Part shown: positions 9,318 to 17,934 of the stretch, one piece after another
Layout of the letters: each line of letters opens with the position of its first letter
Numbering within the stretch: the first letter of the stretch is position 1
From: Alphaproteobacteria bacterium
Lineage (GTDB): Bacteria > Pseudomonadota > Alphaproteobacteria > Sphingomonadales > Sphingomonadaceae
Length of the DNA: 64,000 bases
Assembly (NCBI GenBank): GCA_018823325.1
Contig: JAHJIJ010000027.1
Span: forward strand, 186,001 to 250,000
Direction of reading: 5' to 3'
The notes under the pieces: model-generated
What the model was told of the DNA's origin: nothing
What the model saw: the letters and a program-made list of their open reading frames with translations, nothing else
Database searches by the model: none
Made by a program: the position numbers and the translations under genes

Positions 9318-10364
9318 TCAGCCAGCCGCCCGCAATTCCTCCCCGAGCGCTCGGATCAGGTCGGCAGCGGGAAGCAGCCGGGCAAGCGGCGCGCCCTGCC
9401 CTGCCCATTGCGCCCCAAAGCCGCCGTCCCCAGCCGCCATCGCTGCGGCATTGAGCGCCTTGGCTGCGTCGTAAGCGACGGGGTAATCCGGGGGCGTTGC
9501 ACCGATGCTCAACCCAAGTTTCGTGAAGGCATTGGCAAGGCAGCGTGCGGGGCGACCGGAGATGGCGCGCGTCATGGTCGTATGATGCGCAGCCTCGCTG
9601 AACAAGGCATTGCGAAACGCCGCGTCGGCGCTGCTTTCAGGACAGGCAATAAACGCCGTGCCGAGTTGCGCGGCGATGGCGCCAAGATCGAGCGCGGCGC
9701 GAATGCCCTGTCCATCCATGATGCCACCGGCAGCAATGACCGGAAGGGCCGTGTTTCTTGCCAGCAGCCGTGTGAGCGCGAATGTGCCGAGGCAATCATC
9801 CTGCACATCGGGGTCGAACAGTCCGCGATGCCCGCCCGCCTCATAACCCTGCGCCACAACCGCATCGACCCCTGCCGCCTGAGCGGCCTTCGCTTCGGCG
9901 AGGCTGGTCGCCGTGGCGAGGAGGAAGCAGCCAGCCTCCTTCAACGCCCTGATGGCCGCCTCATCCGGCAAGCCGAAATGGAAGCTGACCACCGCCGGAC
10001 GCAACTCCACCAGCAAGCGCAGCATCTCATCGCTTTCAGCGAAGCTCTGGTAGATTGCACTCAGCGTGGACGGCGGCTCCGCACCAAACTGACGGAACGT
10101 CGGTGCGAGAGCTGATAGCCAGGCTGCCTCTTGTGCGCTGCTGCGGCGCGGCGGCGCGTGTACGAACAGATTGACGTTGAAAGCACGCCGCGTCAGCGCC
10201 TGCAGGCGCATGATCGCATCGCGCGCGCCCGAGACGTCACCGGCGCCCACGGCAATGGACCCCAAAGCCCCTGCCTCGCACACTGCAGCGGCCATTGCCG
10301 GGGTCGAAACACCGGCCATGGGAGCCTGAATGATCGGCAGGTCAAGACCGAGACGTTCAAGCAT
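9318..10364 (-). CDS. Nitronate monooxygenase-like flavoprotein (NMO/2-nitropropane dioxygenase family)
   Basis: FMN-dependent TIM-barrel enzyme, 348 residues. The opening IIQAPMAGVSTPAMAAAVCEAG, the substrate-region motif AQGYEAGGHRG and the phosphate-binding PVIAAGGIMDG are the family landmarks. The His of AGGHRG corresponds to the proposed catalytic base of class I nitronate monooxygenases. Known members oxidise nitronates such as propionate-3-nitronate; some relatives are enoyl reductases, so the true substrate is uncertain. The gene is followed on the same strand, across about 130 bp, by no partner; upstream lies an enoyl-CoA hydratase in the same orientation, but the gap argues against tight coupling. 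Confidence 0.85.
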   Translation of the reverse strand: MLERLGLDLPIIQAPMAGVSTPAMAAAVCEAGALGSIAVGAGDVSGARDAIMRLQALTRRAFNVNLFVHAPPRRSSAQEAAWLSALAPTFRQFGAEPPSTLSAIYQSFAESDEMLRLLVELRPAVVSFHFGLPDEAAIRALKEAGCFLLATATSLAEAKAAQAAGVDAVVAQGYEAGGHRGLFDPDVQDDCLGTFALTRLLARNTALPVIAAGGIMDGQGIRAALDLGAIAAQLGTAFIACPESSADAAFRNALFSEAAHHTTMTRAISGRPARCLANAFTKLGLSIGATPPDYPVAYDAAKALNAAAMAAGDGGFGAQWAGQGAPLARLLPAADLIRALGEELRAAG

Positions 10365-10496
10365 CCTTACCTCTGTCGTTTGTCGGGAGATGGGTCAGAA
10401 CGAGCTGAAATGGGATGTCCTGCTTACGCGCGCCCTCGATGTGCACGCGAGTCAAAGCAACACGACCGGCCAAATTAAGTCCCGGCCCTTCGCCCC

Positions 10497-11270
10497 TTAA
10501 TCCCCCTGAAAGCGCGGTGCCCGCTTCTCCCGGAACGCTGCCACCCCCTCCTGAAAGTCAGCACTATGGCCGGCGGCGCTTTGATTGGCGGCCTCGATGC
10601 TCATCGTCTCGGGCAGGCTGTGATGGAGCGCGGCGGCGACCTGTTTGCGGATAATGCCGATCGCGCGGGTTGGCCCTTGCGCCAGCTTGCGGGCAAGAGC
10701 CAGCGCAGCCTCGCCAACAGCATCGTCATCGGCAACCCGCGCCACCAGTCCCGCGTCCTGCGCCTCCTGCGCGCTCATCGCCTCGCCAAGCAGCGCCAGT
10801 TCGAGCGCCTTGGCTCGCCCGGCGCTCTTCGCGACCAGCCAGGTCGCGCCAGCATCCGGCACGAGCGCGATGTTGACGAAGCCCAGTTGCAGATAGGCCG
10901 ATCGGGCCATCACCACGATGTCCGCCGCCAGCGCCAGCGCCACGCCTGCGCCCACTGCCGGCCCGTTGATGGCGCTCACCACCGGAATATCGAGTCCGGC
11001 CAGCCGCAGGAACAGCGGATGATAATAAGTCGCCAGCGTATCGCCCAGATCGGTGCCGATGCCATCGCCATCCGCCAGATCCGCACCCGAGCAGAAGGCC
11101 CGCCCCGCGCCCGTGATCAGCACCGCCCGCGCTCCGTCGCGGACGCCGACATCCAGAGCGCGGGTGAGGTCCGCCAGCAGCGCAGTGGAGAGCGCGTTCA
11201 GCCGCTCGGGACGATTGAGCGTGAGGGTCAGCACGCGCTCGTCCAGCGTGGAAAGCAGGATCTCGCTCAC
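10497..11270 (-). CDS. Enoyl-CoA hydratase/isomerase (crotonase family)
   Basis: Crotonase-fold enzyme of 257 residues that should act on a CoA thioester, most likely in fatty-acid or branched-chain acid degradation. Oxyanion-hole segments are visible as GAGRAFCSGADLAD (about residues 50-63) and NGPAVGAGVALALAADI (about 102-118); VPDAGATWLV follows where catalytic Glu residues sit in hydratases, and only an Asp is present there, so a PaaG-like isomerase or another crotonase activity is possible. The start is GTG at 11270 with a well-placed GGAGG six bases upstream. It diverges from a ScfR/RamB-like regulator gene, a family known to control acyl-CoA metabolism, which fits. Confidence 0.85.
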   Translation of the reverse strand: MSEILLSTLDERVLTLTLNRPERLNALSTALLADLTRALDVGVRDGARAVLITGAGRAFCSGADLADGDGIGTDLGDTLATYYHPLFLRLAGLDIPVVSAINGPAVGAGVALALAADIVVMARSAYLQLGFVNIALVPDAGATWLVAKSAGRAKALELALLGEAMSAQEAQDAGLVARVADDDAVGEAALALARKLAQGPTRAIGIIRKQVAAALHHSLPETMSIEAANQSAAGHSADFQEGVAAFREKRAPRFQGD

Positions 11271-11588
11271 ATCATCCTCCCAAATACCGGACTAGCCGGG
11301 CCGAGCCGCGTCGCGACGGCGGTTTTCAATGGCGCGCAGGCTAGCAGGCTGGCCGCGCGCCGCAAGCCGCGCACCGACGCAAGCCAGCTACTCTCGCCAC
11401 CGATCCATTTTGTGGAATTGCGAAATGGCAAGGTTCCGTTACGGTGCCCGCGCCACGATGGACCACCTGGTGCTCCTGCGAAGGCAGGAGCTCAGGGCGC
11501 AGCAGATCGACCGCCGCGGCCATGGGCCCGCCCAAGCCGCCGCCCTGACTCCATCCGGCAGCCACGACTCGGAAACCGGAGTACCCCC
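11271..11588. promoter_or_regulatory. Divergent intergenic region between enoyl-CoA hydratase and XRE regulator
   Basis: This 318-bp gap should hold the promoters of both flanking divergent genes. I could not pick convincing -35/-10 boxes. Its one clear structure is the 20-nt palindrome listed separately at 11472-11491. An open reading frame runs through the gap into the downstream regulator, but it has no protein-like features. Confidence 0.45.
11472..11491. repeat. Dispersed palindromic intergenic repeat, copy 1
   Basis: Perfect 8-bp inverted repeat GCTCCTGC / GCAGGAGC around the loop GAAG. A second copy with the same arms and the loop GGAA lies at 38617-38636, and similarity extends outward: both are preceded by GGTGCTCC... 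and followed by an AAGGCGCAG/CAGGGCGCAG segment. Both copies are intergenic. It looks like a REP-type repeat family; the copy number in the genome is unknown from this window. Confidence 0.7.
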
Positions 11589-12998
11589 ATGCCGCGCGGC
11601 AACAGACTCTTTGTCGGCCAGAAAGTGCGCGAACTGCGCCTGCAGAGCCGGCTCGATCAGGCGGATATGGCGCGACTGCTCGGTATCTCGGTCTCTTATC
11701 TCTCGCAGCTGGAGAATAATGACCGCCCGCTCACCGCGCGGGTGAAAGCAGCGCTGGCGGCGGCCTTTCCGCTCGACTGGTCGGATTTCGATGCACGGCC
11801 CGAGGAGCAATTGCTCGGCGCGTTCAACTGGGCGCTCGCCAATCCGGGCCACCGCTCGCCCCCGCCGGACCCGGAGCGCACCGAGCGGCTGCATGTCCAG
11901 TATCCGGAGTTTGCCGCGCGCTATGTGGAGCTGCACCATGCTCTGCGACAGACTGAAGGCCGCCTTGCCATGGCCGAGCAGGCCCTCGGCAACGGCCTGC
12001 TACCCGGGGCACGCGCGACCTTCGATCAGGTGAGCGACCGCCTGCGACTGTTCAACAACTATTTCCACGATCTTGATGCCGCTGCCGAAGACCTCGCCGC
12101 GCGGATCGGCCTTGGCGAGCCATCCGATGCAGAAGCGAACATCGCGAAAATTACTGATGCTCTCGCGCGCGATCACGATTGCATCGTGCGCCGGGAGCAG
12201 CTCAAGACTCCGCTGCTGCGGGCGCCCTCGCCCGATGGCAAAGCACTGCATGTCAATGATGCCCTGCCCGCGTCCAGCATAGCCTTTCAGCTCGCCAGTC
12301 ACCTGGTCCAGCGGCTCGGCCTGCCGGGCCCGACGCTGCGCGCCATCGTGGCGCAGCATCCTCTCGGTCCGCCCGCCGATGAGCTGCTCCACCACGCCCT
12401 CGTCAACTATGGCGCGGCGGCCCTGCTGATGCCCTATGGCCCGTTCCGCGTCGCTGCCCGGACGCTGCGCCACGACATCGATGCGCTCGCCAACCGGTTT
12501 GGCGTCAGCGCCGAGCAGGCCGGGCACCGCCTCGCCACGCTCCAGCGACCGGGGCAGCGGGGCATTCCCTTCTTTTTCTGCCGGATCGATCCGGCCGGAA
12601 ATATTACCAAGCGCCACAGCGCCACCCGGCTGGACTTCGGCAGTTTCGGGCCGCTCTGCCCGCGCCTCAAGGTTCATGAGGCAGCCACGCGCCCCGGCTA
12701 TGCCGCCGCGGAACTGGCCGAAATGCCCGATGGGGTGCGCTACATCCTGCTGGCGCGCTGCATCACCCGCGCCGATCGCCGGCACGCCATCGTGCTCGCG
12801 TGCGAGGCCGACTATGCTGCGCATCTTGCCTGCGCAGACGGCCTGAACCTTGACGATGAAGCGGCCGCGACGCCCATCGGCCCCGGCTGCCGCCTCTGCC
12901 CGCGCGAGGGCTGCCCCCAGCGCGCCTTTCCGCCCATCGACCGCCCGATCCATGTCGAGCGGGACAGCCGTCACATCATTCCTTACAGCATCGGCTAA
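11589..12998 (+). CDS. XRE-family regulator with IrrE-like/DUF2083 domains (ScfR/RamB/MccR type)
   Basis: Transcription factor of 469 residues from the ATG at 11589; the open frame extends far upstream but the HTH begins right after this start. N-terminal helix-turn-helix (about residues 8-62, with QADMARLLGISVSYLSQLENNDRPLT). The middle region resembles the IrrE/ImmA-like domain and the C-terminal part the DUF2083 short-chain acyl-sensing domain, with a late cysteine cluster (CRLCPREGCPQRAFP) typical of these regulators. Known relatives (RamB, PrpR, MccR) sense acyl-CoA and control acetate, propionate or glyoxylate-type pathways. It diverges from an enoyl-CoA hydratase, a plausible target. 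Its stop is 12 bp from the convergent glutathione reductase. Confidence 0.85.
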   Translation: MPRGNRLFVGQKVRELRLQSRLDQADMARLLGISVSYLSQLENNDRPLTARVKAALAAAFPLDWSDFDARPEEQLLGAFNWALANPGHRSPPPDPERTERLHVQYPEFAARYVELHHALRQTEGRLAMAEQALGNGLLPGARATFDQVSDRLRLFNNYFHDLDAAAEDLAARIGLGEPSDAEANIAKITDALARDHDCIVRREQLKTPLLRAPSPDGKALHVNDALPASSIAFQLASHLVQRLGLPGPTLRAIVAQHPLGPPADELLHHALVNYGAAALLMPYGPFRVAARTLRHDIDALANRFGVSAEQAGHRLATLQRPGQRGIPFFFCRIDPAGNITKRHSATRLDFGSFGPLCPRLKVHEAATRPGYAAAELAEMPDGVRYILLARCITRADRRHAIVLACEADYAAHLACADGLNLDDEAAATPIGPGCRLCPREGCPQRAFPPIDRPIHVERDSRHIIPYSIG

Positions 12999-13010
12999 GG
13001 TTCAGGCCCC

Positions 13011-14354
13011 TCAGCGCATCAACACCAGTTCTTCAGCCATGCTCGGGTGCAGCGCCACGGTGGCGTCGAAGTCCGCCTTGGTCAGCCCGGCCTTCACGGC
13101 GATGGCCGCGGCCTGCAGGATCTCGGGCGCATCGGGGCCGATCATGTGGATGCCGACGACACGCCCGCTCGTCTCGTCACAGATCAGCTTGTAGAGGCTG
13201 CGCTCGTTGCGATTGGCGAGCACATTCTTCATCGGCCGGAAATCGGAGATGTAGACCTTCACCGCACCCAGCTTGTTGCGCGCCTCCCCTTCCGTCATGC
13301 CCACAGCGCCAATCGGCGGATGGCTGAACACTGCCGAGGGGATGCAGTCATAATCGACCGTGCGCGGGCTATCGCCAAACACCGTATCGGCAAAGGCATG
13401 GCCCTCGCGGATCGCCACGGGCGTCAGTTGCACCCCGTCGGTCACGTCGCCCACCGCGTAGATGCTCTCGACATTGGTGCGGCTATACTCATCGACCTTG
13501 ATGGCGCCCTTCACCGTTTCCACGCCGACCTTGTCGAGGCCGAGGCCATCGATCTTGGGATTACGTCCCGTGGCGAAGAGCACGAGGTCGGTCTCCATCG
13601 ATTCCCCACCTTCGATGAAAACCTTGAGCGATCCGTCTTCCAGCTTCTCGATCTTTTCGAGCGGCGCGTTGAAACGGAAGTTGATTCCCTTGGTCATGCT
13701 GATCTGCAGCAGCCGGTCGCGAATCTGCTCGTCATAGCCGCGCAGAATCTGGTCGCCGCGCAGCACGAGCGTCACCTGGCAGGCAAATTCATGAAAGATG
13801 CCGGCGAACTCGTTGGCGATATAGCCACCGCCGAAGATCGCCACGCGCTTGGGCATCTTCTCCAGGTGGAACACCTCGTTTGAGGAAATACCAAGCTCCG
13901 CGCCCGGCACATCGGGGATGTTCGGCCAGGCACCGGTGGCGATGAGGATGATTTTCGCCGTGACCAGCTTGCCGCTCGCCAGCCGCACCTCATGCGGTCC
14001 TTCGAGGGTCGCCCGCTCGTGGAAGGTCGTTACCTTGTTGTTGTCGAGCGTCTGCTGGTAGAGCCCTTCCAGCCGGGCAACTTCGCCAATGACGTTGTCC
14101 CGCAGCGTCGGCCAGTCGAAGCTGCAGTCCGGTACGTTCCAGCCGAACCGGCGAGCGTCCTTGAGATCCTCGGCGAAATGCGCGCCGTAGACGAGCAGCT
14201 TCTTGGGCACGCAGCCCCGGATAACGCAGGTGCCGCCGACCTTGTGCTCCTCGGCCACGGCCACCTTCGCGCCATGCGCCGCAGCAATGCGGGAGGCGCG
14301 CACACCGCCCGATCCGGCGCCGATCACGAACAGGTCGAAGTCATAATCGCTCAT
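13011..14354 (-). CDS. gor: Glutathione-disulfide reductase
   Basis: Cytosolic flavoenzyme that reduces oxidised glutathione with NADPH, 447 residues. FAD-binding GAGSGGVRASRIAA near the N-terminus; redox-active disulphide in GGTCVIRGCVPKK; NADPH-binding GGGYIANEFAGIFHEF; FAD motif IYAVGDVTD; C-terminal dimer-interface motif ALHPSMAEELV with the active-site His of HPS and Glu of EE. GCVPKK distinguishes it from lipoamide dehydrogenase and fits glutathione reductase. The start at 14354 (MSDYDFDLF) has a GAGGAG ribosome site seven bases upstream; the open frame extends 12 codons further but without that support. RNA-level regulation is not evident. Confidence 0.93.
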   Translation of the reverse strand: MSDYDFDLFVIGAGSGGVRASRIAAAHGAKVAVAEEHKVGGTCVIRGCVPKKLLVYGAHFAEDLKDARRFGWNVPDCSFDWPTLRDNVIGEVARLEGLYQQTLDNNKVTTFHERATLEGPHEVRLASGKLVTAKIILIATGAWPNIPDVPGAELGISSNEVFHLEKMPKRVAIFGGGYIANEFAGIFHEFACQVTLVLRGDQILRGYDEQIRDRLLQISMTKGINFRFNAPLEKIEKLEDGSLKVFIEGGESMETDLVLFATGRNPKIDGLGLDKVGVETVKGAIKVDEYSRTNVESIYAVGDVTDGVQLTPVAIREGHAFADTVFGDSPRTVDYDCIPSAVFSHPPIGAVGMTEGEARNKLGAVKVYISDFRPMKNVLANRNERSLYKLICDETSGRVVGIHMIGPDAPEILQAAAIAVKAGLTKADFDATVALHPSMAEELVLMR

Positions 14355-14533
14355 CGGGGGCTCCTCGAAATATCTGACTGTTCGGCGCATATGGGCATCC
14401 GTCGGGGCGGAGCAAAGCAGTTTTGCTTATGCTGCCTCCAGTTTCGTTGATGCTGTCCGACTTGGCTCCATATCCGCGAAGGCGGATGCAAGGGGGAGAA
14501 ACCGGGCCGATCCATCGGGCCTTCTCTAGCCTC

Positions 14534-14562
14534 TTGTCACGCCCCGCCACAGGCTCTAGGGC
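14534..14562 (+). promoter_or_regulatory. Possible sigma-70 promoter for acpP
   Basis: TTGTCA at 14534-14539 is followed after 17 bp by TAGGGC at 14557-14562, about 40 bp before the acpP start. The -35 is good and the -10 weak. Position fits the divergent organisation with gor, but this is a by-eye match only. Confidence 0.35.
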
Positions 14563-14602
14563 ATCTCCAGATTGAAGACCAAAGTAAAGCAAAGGACCTC
14601 TC

Positions 14603-14836
14603 ATGAGTGAGACCGCGGATCGCGTGAAGAAGATCGTCGTCGAGCACCTCGGCGTCGAGGCGGACAAGGTGACCGAAGACGCGAGCTTCATCGACGATCT
14701 CGGTGCCGACAGCCTCGACATCGTCGAGCTCGTCATGGCCTTTGAGGAAGAGTTCGGCGTTGAAATCCCCGACGATGCGGCTGAGAAGATCGCCACCGTC
14801 AAGGATGCGATCGATTTCATCGACGGCAAGCAGTAA
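14603..14836 (+). CDS. acpP: Acyl carrier protein
   Basis: 77-residue carrier protein of type II fatty-acid synthesis. The phosphopantetheine attachment motif is [18 protein letters not shown], with the modified serine at residue 37 in DSLD. The four-helix arrangement and very acidic composition are typical. A strong AGGACC-like ribosome site (aaaggacctctc) precedes the ATG. The fabF gene follows after 159 bp that contain two hairpins, so acpP can be expressed at a higher level than fabF from the same transcript, as is usual for this abundant protein. Confidence 0.97.
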   Translation: MSETADRVKKIVVEHLGVEADKVTEDASFIDDLGADSLDIVELVMAFEEEFGVEIPDDAAEKIATVKDAIDFIDGKQ

Positions 14837-14852
14837 GAACAGCGGGAGCCAC

Positions 14853-14873
14853 GCCCGCGACAGGATCGCGGGC
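14853..14873 (+). terminator. Hairpin directly after acpP
   Basis: Inverted repeat GCCCGCGA / TCGCGGGC with a five-base loop, 16 bp after the acpP stop. There is no U-run, so it is either a 3-prime-end stabiliser or a weak terminator that would uncouple acpP from fabF. Confidence 0.5.
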
Positions 14874-14901
14874 ATGCACCGGCCAGTGAATACGCATGGA
14901 T

Positions 14902-14944
14902 ACGGCTCTCCGGTTGCGAGTTTCGCTCGCCATGGGAGAGCCGT
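14902..14944 (+). promoter_or_regulatory. Nested hairpin in acpP-fabF leader
   Basis: Outer arms ACGGCTCTCC (14902-14911) and GGAGAGCCGT (14935-14944) pair perfectly over 10 bp; inside them GCGAG pairs with CTCGC. The short run CGTGTTT follows. It lies 52 bp before the fabF start, where it could act as an attenuator or intrinsic terminator of acpP transcripts, or as a processing site. Confidence 0.5.
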
Positions 14945-14995
14945 TCGTGTTTGGTCAGGGTCCGGTGTTCGGGGTGACTGGATCAGGAGAGTGAC

Positions 14996-16255
14996 ATGCG
15001 TCGTGTCGTCGTAACAGGTCTTGGCATGGTTTCGCCCCTTGGTGGCGACGTCGAGACCAGCTGGAAAAACATCATCGCGGGCCGCTCCGGCGCCGCGCCG
15101 ATCACGCGTTTCGATGCAACGGATTATGCCTGCCGCATCGCCTGCGAGGTCAAACCCAAGGATCATGAATATGGTTTCGATCCGGACAAGCGCGTCGACC
15201 ACAAGGTCCAGCGCCAGGTCGATCCGTTCATTGTCTTCGGCATCGATGCGGCCGGACAGGCCATTGAGGACGCCGGCCTTACGGATATGAGCGAGGAAGA
15301 GCGGCTGCGCACCGGCTGCTCCATCGGCTCAGGCATTGGCGGCCTGCCTGGCATCGCCAGCGAATCGATCGTCCTGCACGAGAAAGGCCCGCGCCGGGTT
15401 TCGCCGCATTTCGTGCATGGCCGTCTAATCAACCTGATCTCCGGCCAGGTCAGTATCAAATATGGCCTGATGGGCCCGAATCACGCCGTCGTCACGGCGT
15501 GCGCGACGGGCGTCCACTCCATTGGCGATGCGGCCCGCATGATCGCGATGGACGATGCGGATGTGATGCTTGCGGGCGGCGCAGAAGGCGCGATCTGCCC
15601 ACTCGGCATTGCCGGCTTCGCCCAGGCGCGCGCGCTTTCGACCAGCTTCAACGACACACCCGAGAAGGCCTCCCGCCCTTATGACAAGGCGCGCGACGGC
15701 TTCGTCATGGGCGAAGGCGCCGGTGTTGTCGTGCTGGAAGAATATGAGCACGCCAAGGCACGCGGCGCGAAAATCTACGCCGAAATCCTGGGCTATGGCC
15801 TCTCGGGCGATGCCTATCACGTCACGGCGCCGCATCCGGAAGGCTCGGGCGCCTATCGCGCCATGGAAATGGCGATGCGCAAGTCCGGCCTGTCGCTCGC
15901 CGAGATCGACTATGTGAATGCCCATGGCACATCGACGCCGCTTGGCGACGAGCTGGAACTGGGCGCCGTGCGGCGGCTGTTCGGCCCGGCGCTCGAAACC
16001 ATGTCGATGTCGTCCACCAAATCGGCCATCGGCCATCTGCTTGGCGGTGCCGGTGCGGTCGAGACGATCTTCTGCATTCTCGCCATGCGCGATCAGATCG
16101 TGCCGCCGACGCTCAACCTGGACGATCCCAGTGACAGCTGTCAGGGCGTGGATCTCGTGCCGCACAACGCGAAGCAGCGCAGTGTCCGAGCCGTGCTGAA
16201 CAACAGCTTCGGCTTCGGCGGCACCAACGCCAGCCTGGTCCTCAAGTCGATCTGA
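14996..16255 (+). CDS. fabF: Beta-ketoacyl-ACP synthase II
   Basis: Condensing enzyme that elongates acyl-ACP with malonyl-ACP, 419 residues. The catalytic triad is complete: Cys169 in TACATGVHS, His310 in NAHGTSTPLGD and His347 in SAIGHLLGGAGAVE. N-terminal RRVVVTGLGMVSPLG and C-terminal NNSFGFGGTNASLV are family signatures. The start has AGGAGA eight bases upstream. It lies downstream of acpP and immediately before mltG (8 bp), the common alphaproteobacterial order. FabF rather than FabB is favoured by length and by the acpP-fabF-mltG context. Confidence 0.96.
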   Translation: MRRVVVTGLGMVSPLGGDVETSWKNIIAGRSGAAPITRFDATDYACRIACEVKPKDHEYGFDPDKRVDHKVQRQVDPFIVFGIDAAGQAIEDAGLTDMSEEERLRTGCSIGSGIGGLPGIASESIVLHEKGPRRVSPHFVHGRLINLISGQVSIKYGLMGPNHAVVTACATGVHSIGDAARMIAMDDADVMLAGGAEGAICPLGIAGFAQARALSTSFNDTPEKASRPYDKARDGFVMGEGAGVVVLEEYEHAKARGAKIYAEILGYGLSGDAYHVTAPHPEGSGAYRAMEMAMRKSGLSLAEIDYVNAHGTSTPLGDELELGAVRRLFGPALETMSMSSTKSAIGHLLGGAGAVETIFCILAMRDQIVPPTLNLDDPSDSCQGVDLVPHNAKQRSVRAVLNNSFGFGGTNASLVLKSI

Positions 16256-16263
16256 CGGCTGCC

Positions 16264-17235
16264 ATGCGCCGCATCGTCCTCACCCTCGTGGTCTTGCTGA
16301 TCGCGGGGCTTGCGGCGGCAACCGCTCTCTTCGTGCATGGCTGGTCACGGCCTGGCCCGCTTGAGAGCGACATCACGCTCGTCGTGCCCGAGGGCGCGAC
16401 GCTGCGCAGCACTGCCGACGCGTTGGAGGAGCAAGGGGCAATCGGGTCCGCCACCGCCTTTCTTGCCCGCGCACGGCTGCTGGGCGGTGACGGGTCCATC
16501 AAGGCCGGCGAATATCGCATCCCGCGCCGCGCAAGCAGTTCGGGCATTCTCGATATTCTGCAGAGCGGCCGGACCATCGTCCACCTCATCACCATTCCCG
16601 AGGGGATGCCCTCCATCCTCGTCCATGAGCGGCTCATGGCCAATGAGGAACTGACCGGCGACATTCCCGTGCCCGAGGAAGGCTCGGTGATGCCGGACAG
16701 CTATGGCTATCAAAAGGGCGAAACCCGCGCTGCGGTGCTGGGCCGAATGCAGGCCGCGATGCGTGAATTCATTGCTGAGCAATGGCCCCGGCGATCGCAG
16801 AGTACGCCGGTCAAGACACCGCAGGAAGCCATTACGCTGGCCAGCATCGTCGAGAAGGAAACCTCGATTCCCGCCGAACGGCCAACGGTGGCCGGCGTCT
16901 ACGCCAATCGCCTGCGCAAAGGCATGATGCTGCAGGCCGACCCGACGATCATCTATCCCATAACCAAGGGGAAGCCGCTCGGTCGCCGCATCAGGCAGTC
17001 GGAAATTCGCGCGGTCAACGACTATAACACCTACGCGATGGCCGGCCTGCCCAGGGGACCGATCGCCAATCCCGGTCGCAGTTCGATCGAGGCCGTGCTC
17101 CGGCCCGCTGCGACAAAGGCCCGCTATTTCGTGGCCGACGGCAAGGGCGGGCATATTTTTGCCGAGACGCTGGCCGAGCACAATGAGAACGTCCGCAAAT
17201 GGTATGACATCCGCCGCCAGCGCGGCGAGATGTAA
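16264..17235 (+). CDS. mltG: Endolytic transglycosylase MltG
   Basis: Inner-membrane lytic transglycosylase that cuts nascent peptidoglycan strands and so sets glycan length, 323 residues. One N-terminal membrane segment (about residues 5-25), a LysM-like beta subdomain (VVPEGATLRSTADALEEQG), then the YceG catalytic domain with Glu197 in LASIVEKETSIPAERP as the catalytic acid, followed by ANRLRKGMMLQADPTI and YNTYAMAGLPRGPIANPG. It begins 8 bp after fabF, so the two are very probably cotranscribed. Confidence 0.95.
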   Translation: MRRIVLTLVVLLIAGLAAATALFVHGWSRPGPLESDITLVVPEGATLRSTADALEEQGAIGSATAFLARARLLGGDGSIKAGEYRIPRRASSSGILDILQSGRTIVHLITIPEGMPSILVHERLMANEELTGDIPVPEEGSVMPDSYGYQKGETRAAVLGRMQAAMREFIAEQWPRRSQSTPVKTPQEAITLASIVEKETSIPAERPTVAGVYANRLRKGMMLQADPTIIYPITKGKPLGRRIRQSEIRAVNDYNTYAMAGLPRGPIANPGRSSIEAVLRPAATKARYFVADGKGGHIFAETLAEHNENVRKWYDIRRQRGEM

Positions 17236-17314
17236 GCATCGCCACGCGCACCGCCCTCCTTTCGCAGGCCTGCTTCGGGCAGCGCGCGCCTTGTAGCTGT
17301 CGGTTGAATCTCAA

Positions 17315-17854
17315 ATGACAGCTGACGCCATAACGTCGAACGGCCCCCTCATCGTTACCGCCCAGTTGAGCCGTTCGGATCAGGCGTGGGCTGATGGACT
17401 GCGCCGTGTCCACTATCCGACCGACCGCAATCTGGTCCCAGCGCACATCACCTTGTTTCATCATCTCCCACCCTCGCTTCATGCCGAGTTGCGCACATTG
17501 TTGAAAGCACTGGTGAACGGAACCGCACCCGAAGCGGCGCTGGGGCAGCCATTTGGTTCGGGTGGCCATGTTGCCCTCGCGGTGGATAGTGCCGGGCTTC
17601 TCGAAATGCGCGCCATCATCGCGGACCGGTTCGATCGACTCCTCGTCCCGCAGGATCGCGCTTTGAAGCGCCTGCACATCACGGTCCAGAACAAGGTCGC
17701 GCCAGCGGTGGCGAAAGAGACCCTCGGCCTCATGCGCACGCAACTACGCCCGCGCCCTTTTGATATCGCCGGGTTTGCTGTCTGGGTCTATGAAGGCGGG
17801 CCTTGGTCTGCGCTGAGCCAGCACCGCTTCCGCAGTCCGGCTAACGCGTCGTAA
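17315..17854 (+). CDS. 2H phosphoesterase / 2'-5' RNA ligase family protein
   Basis: 179-residue cytosolic protein with two HxT motifs, His44-Ile-Thr46 and His121-Ile-Thr123, the signature of the 2H phosphoesterase superfamily (ThpR/LigT type). Family members hydrolyse or ligate 2'-5' or cyclic phosphate bonds in RNA; the physiological substrate of bacterial members is mostly unknown. The spacing of the motifs and total length are normal for the family. It follows mltG by about 80 bp on the same strand and is separated from the next convergent gene by a strong hairpin. Confidence 0.82.
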   Translation: MTADAITSNGPLIVTAQLSRSDQAWADGLRRVHYPTDRNLVPAHITLFHHLPPSLHAELRTLLKALVNGTAPEAALGQPFGSGGHVALAVDSAGLLEMRAIIADRFDRLLVPQDRALKRLHITVQNKVAPAVAKETLGLMRTQLRPRPFDIAGFAVWVYEGGPWSALSQHRFRSPANAS

Positions 17855-17882
17855 TCTGGCAGCCTGGAGTATTGAAACGGAA

Positions 17883-17911
17883 ACGGCCCGCTTCATGATG
17901 AAGCGAGCCGT
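17883..17911. terminator. Bidirectional hairpin terminator between convergent genes
   Basis: A 13-bp stem with one mismatch: ACGGC-C-CGCTTCA pairs with TGAAGCG-A-GCCGT around a TGA loop. It sits between the convergent 2H phosphoesterase and TonB receptor genes and is flanked by A-rich (left) and short T-containing (right) sequence, so it can serve both directions. Confidence 0.65.
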
Positions 17912-17934
17912 CCTTCAAGTCGATCTGATCGATC

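Noticed and set aside
10566..11588. N-terminal extension of the XRE regulator frame through the enoyl-CoA hydratase region
   Set aside because: The extension is antisense to the hydratase; the HTH domain starts at the ATG at 11589.
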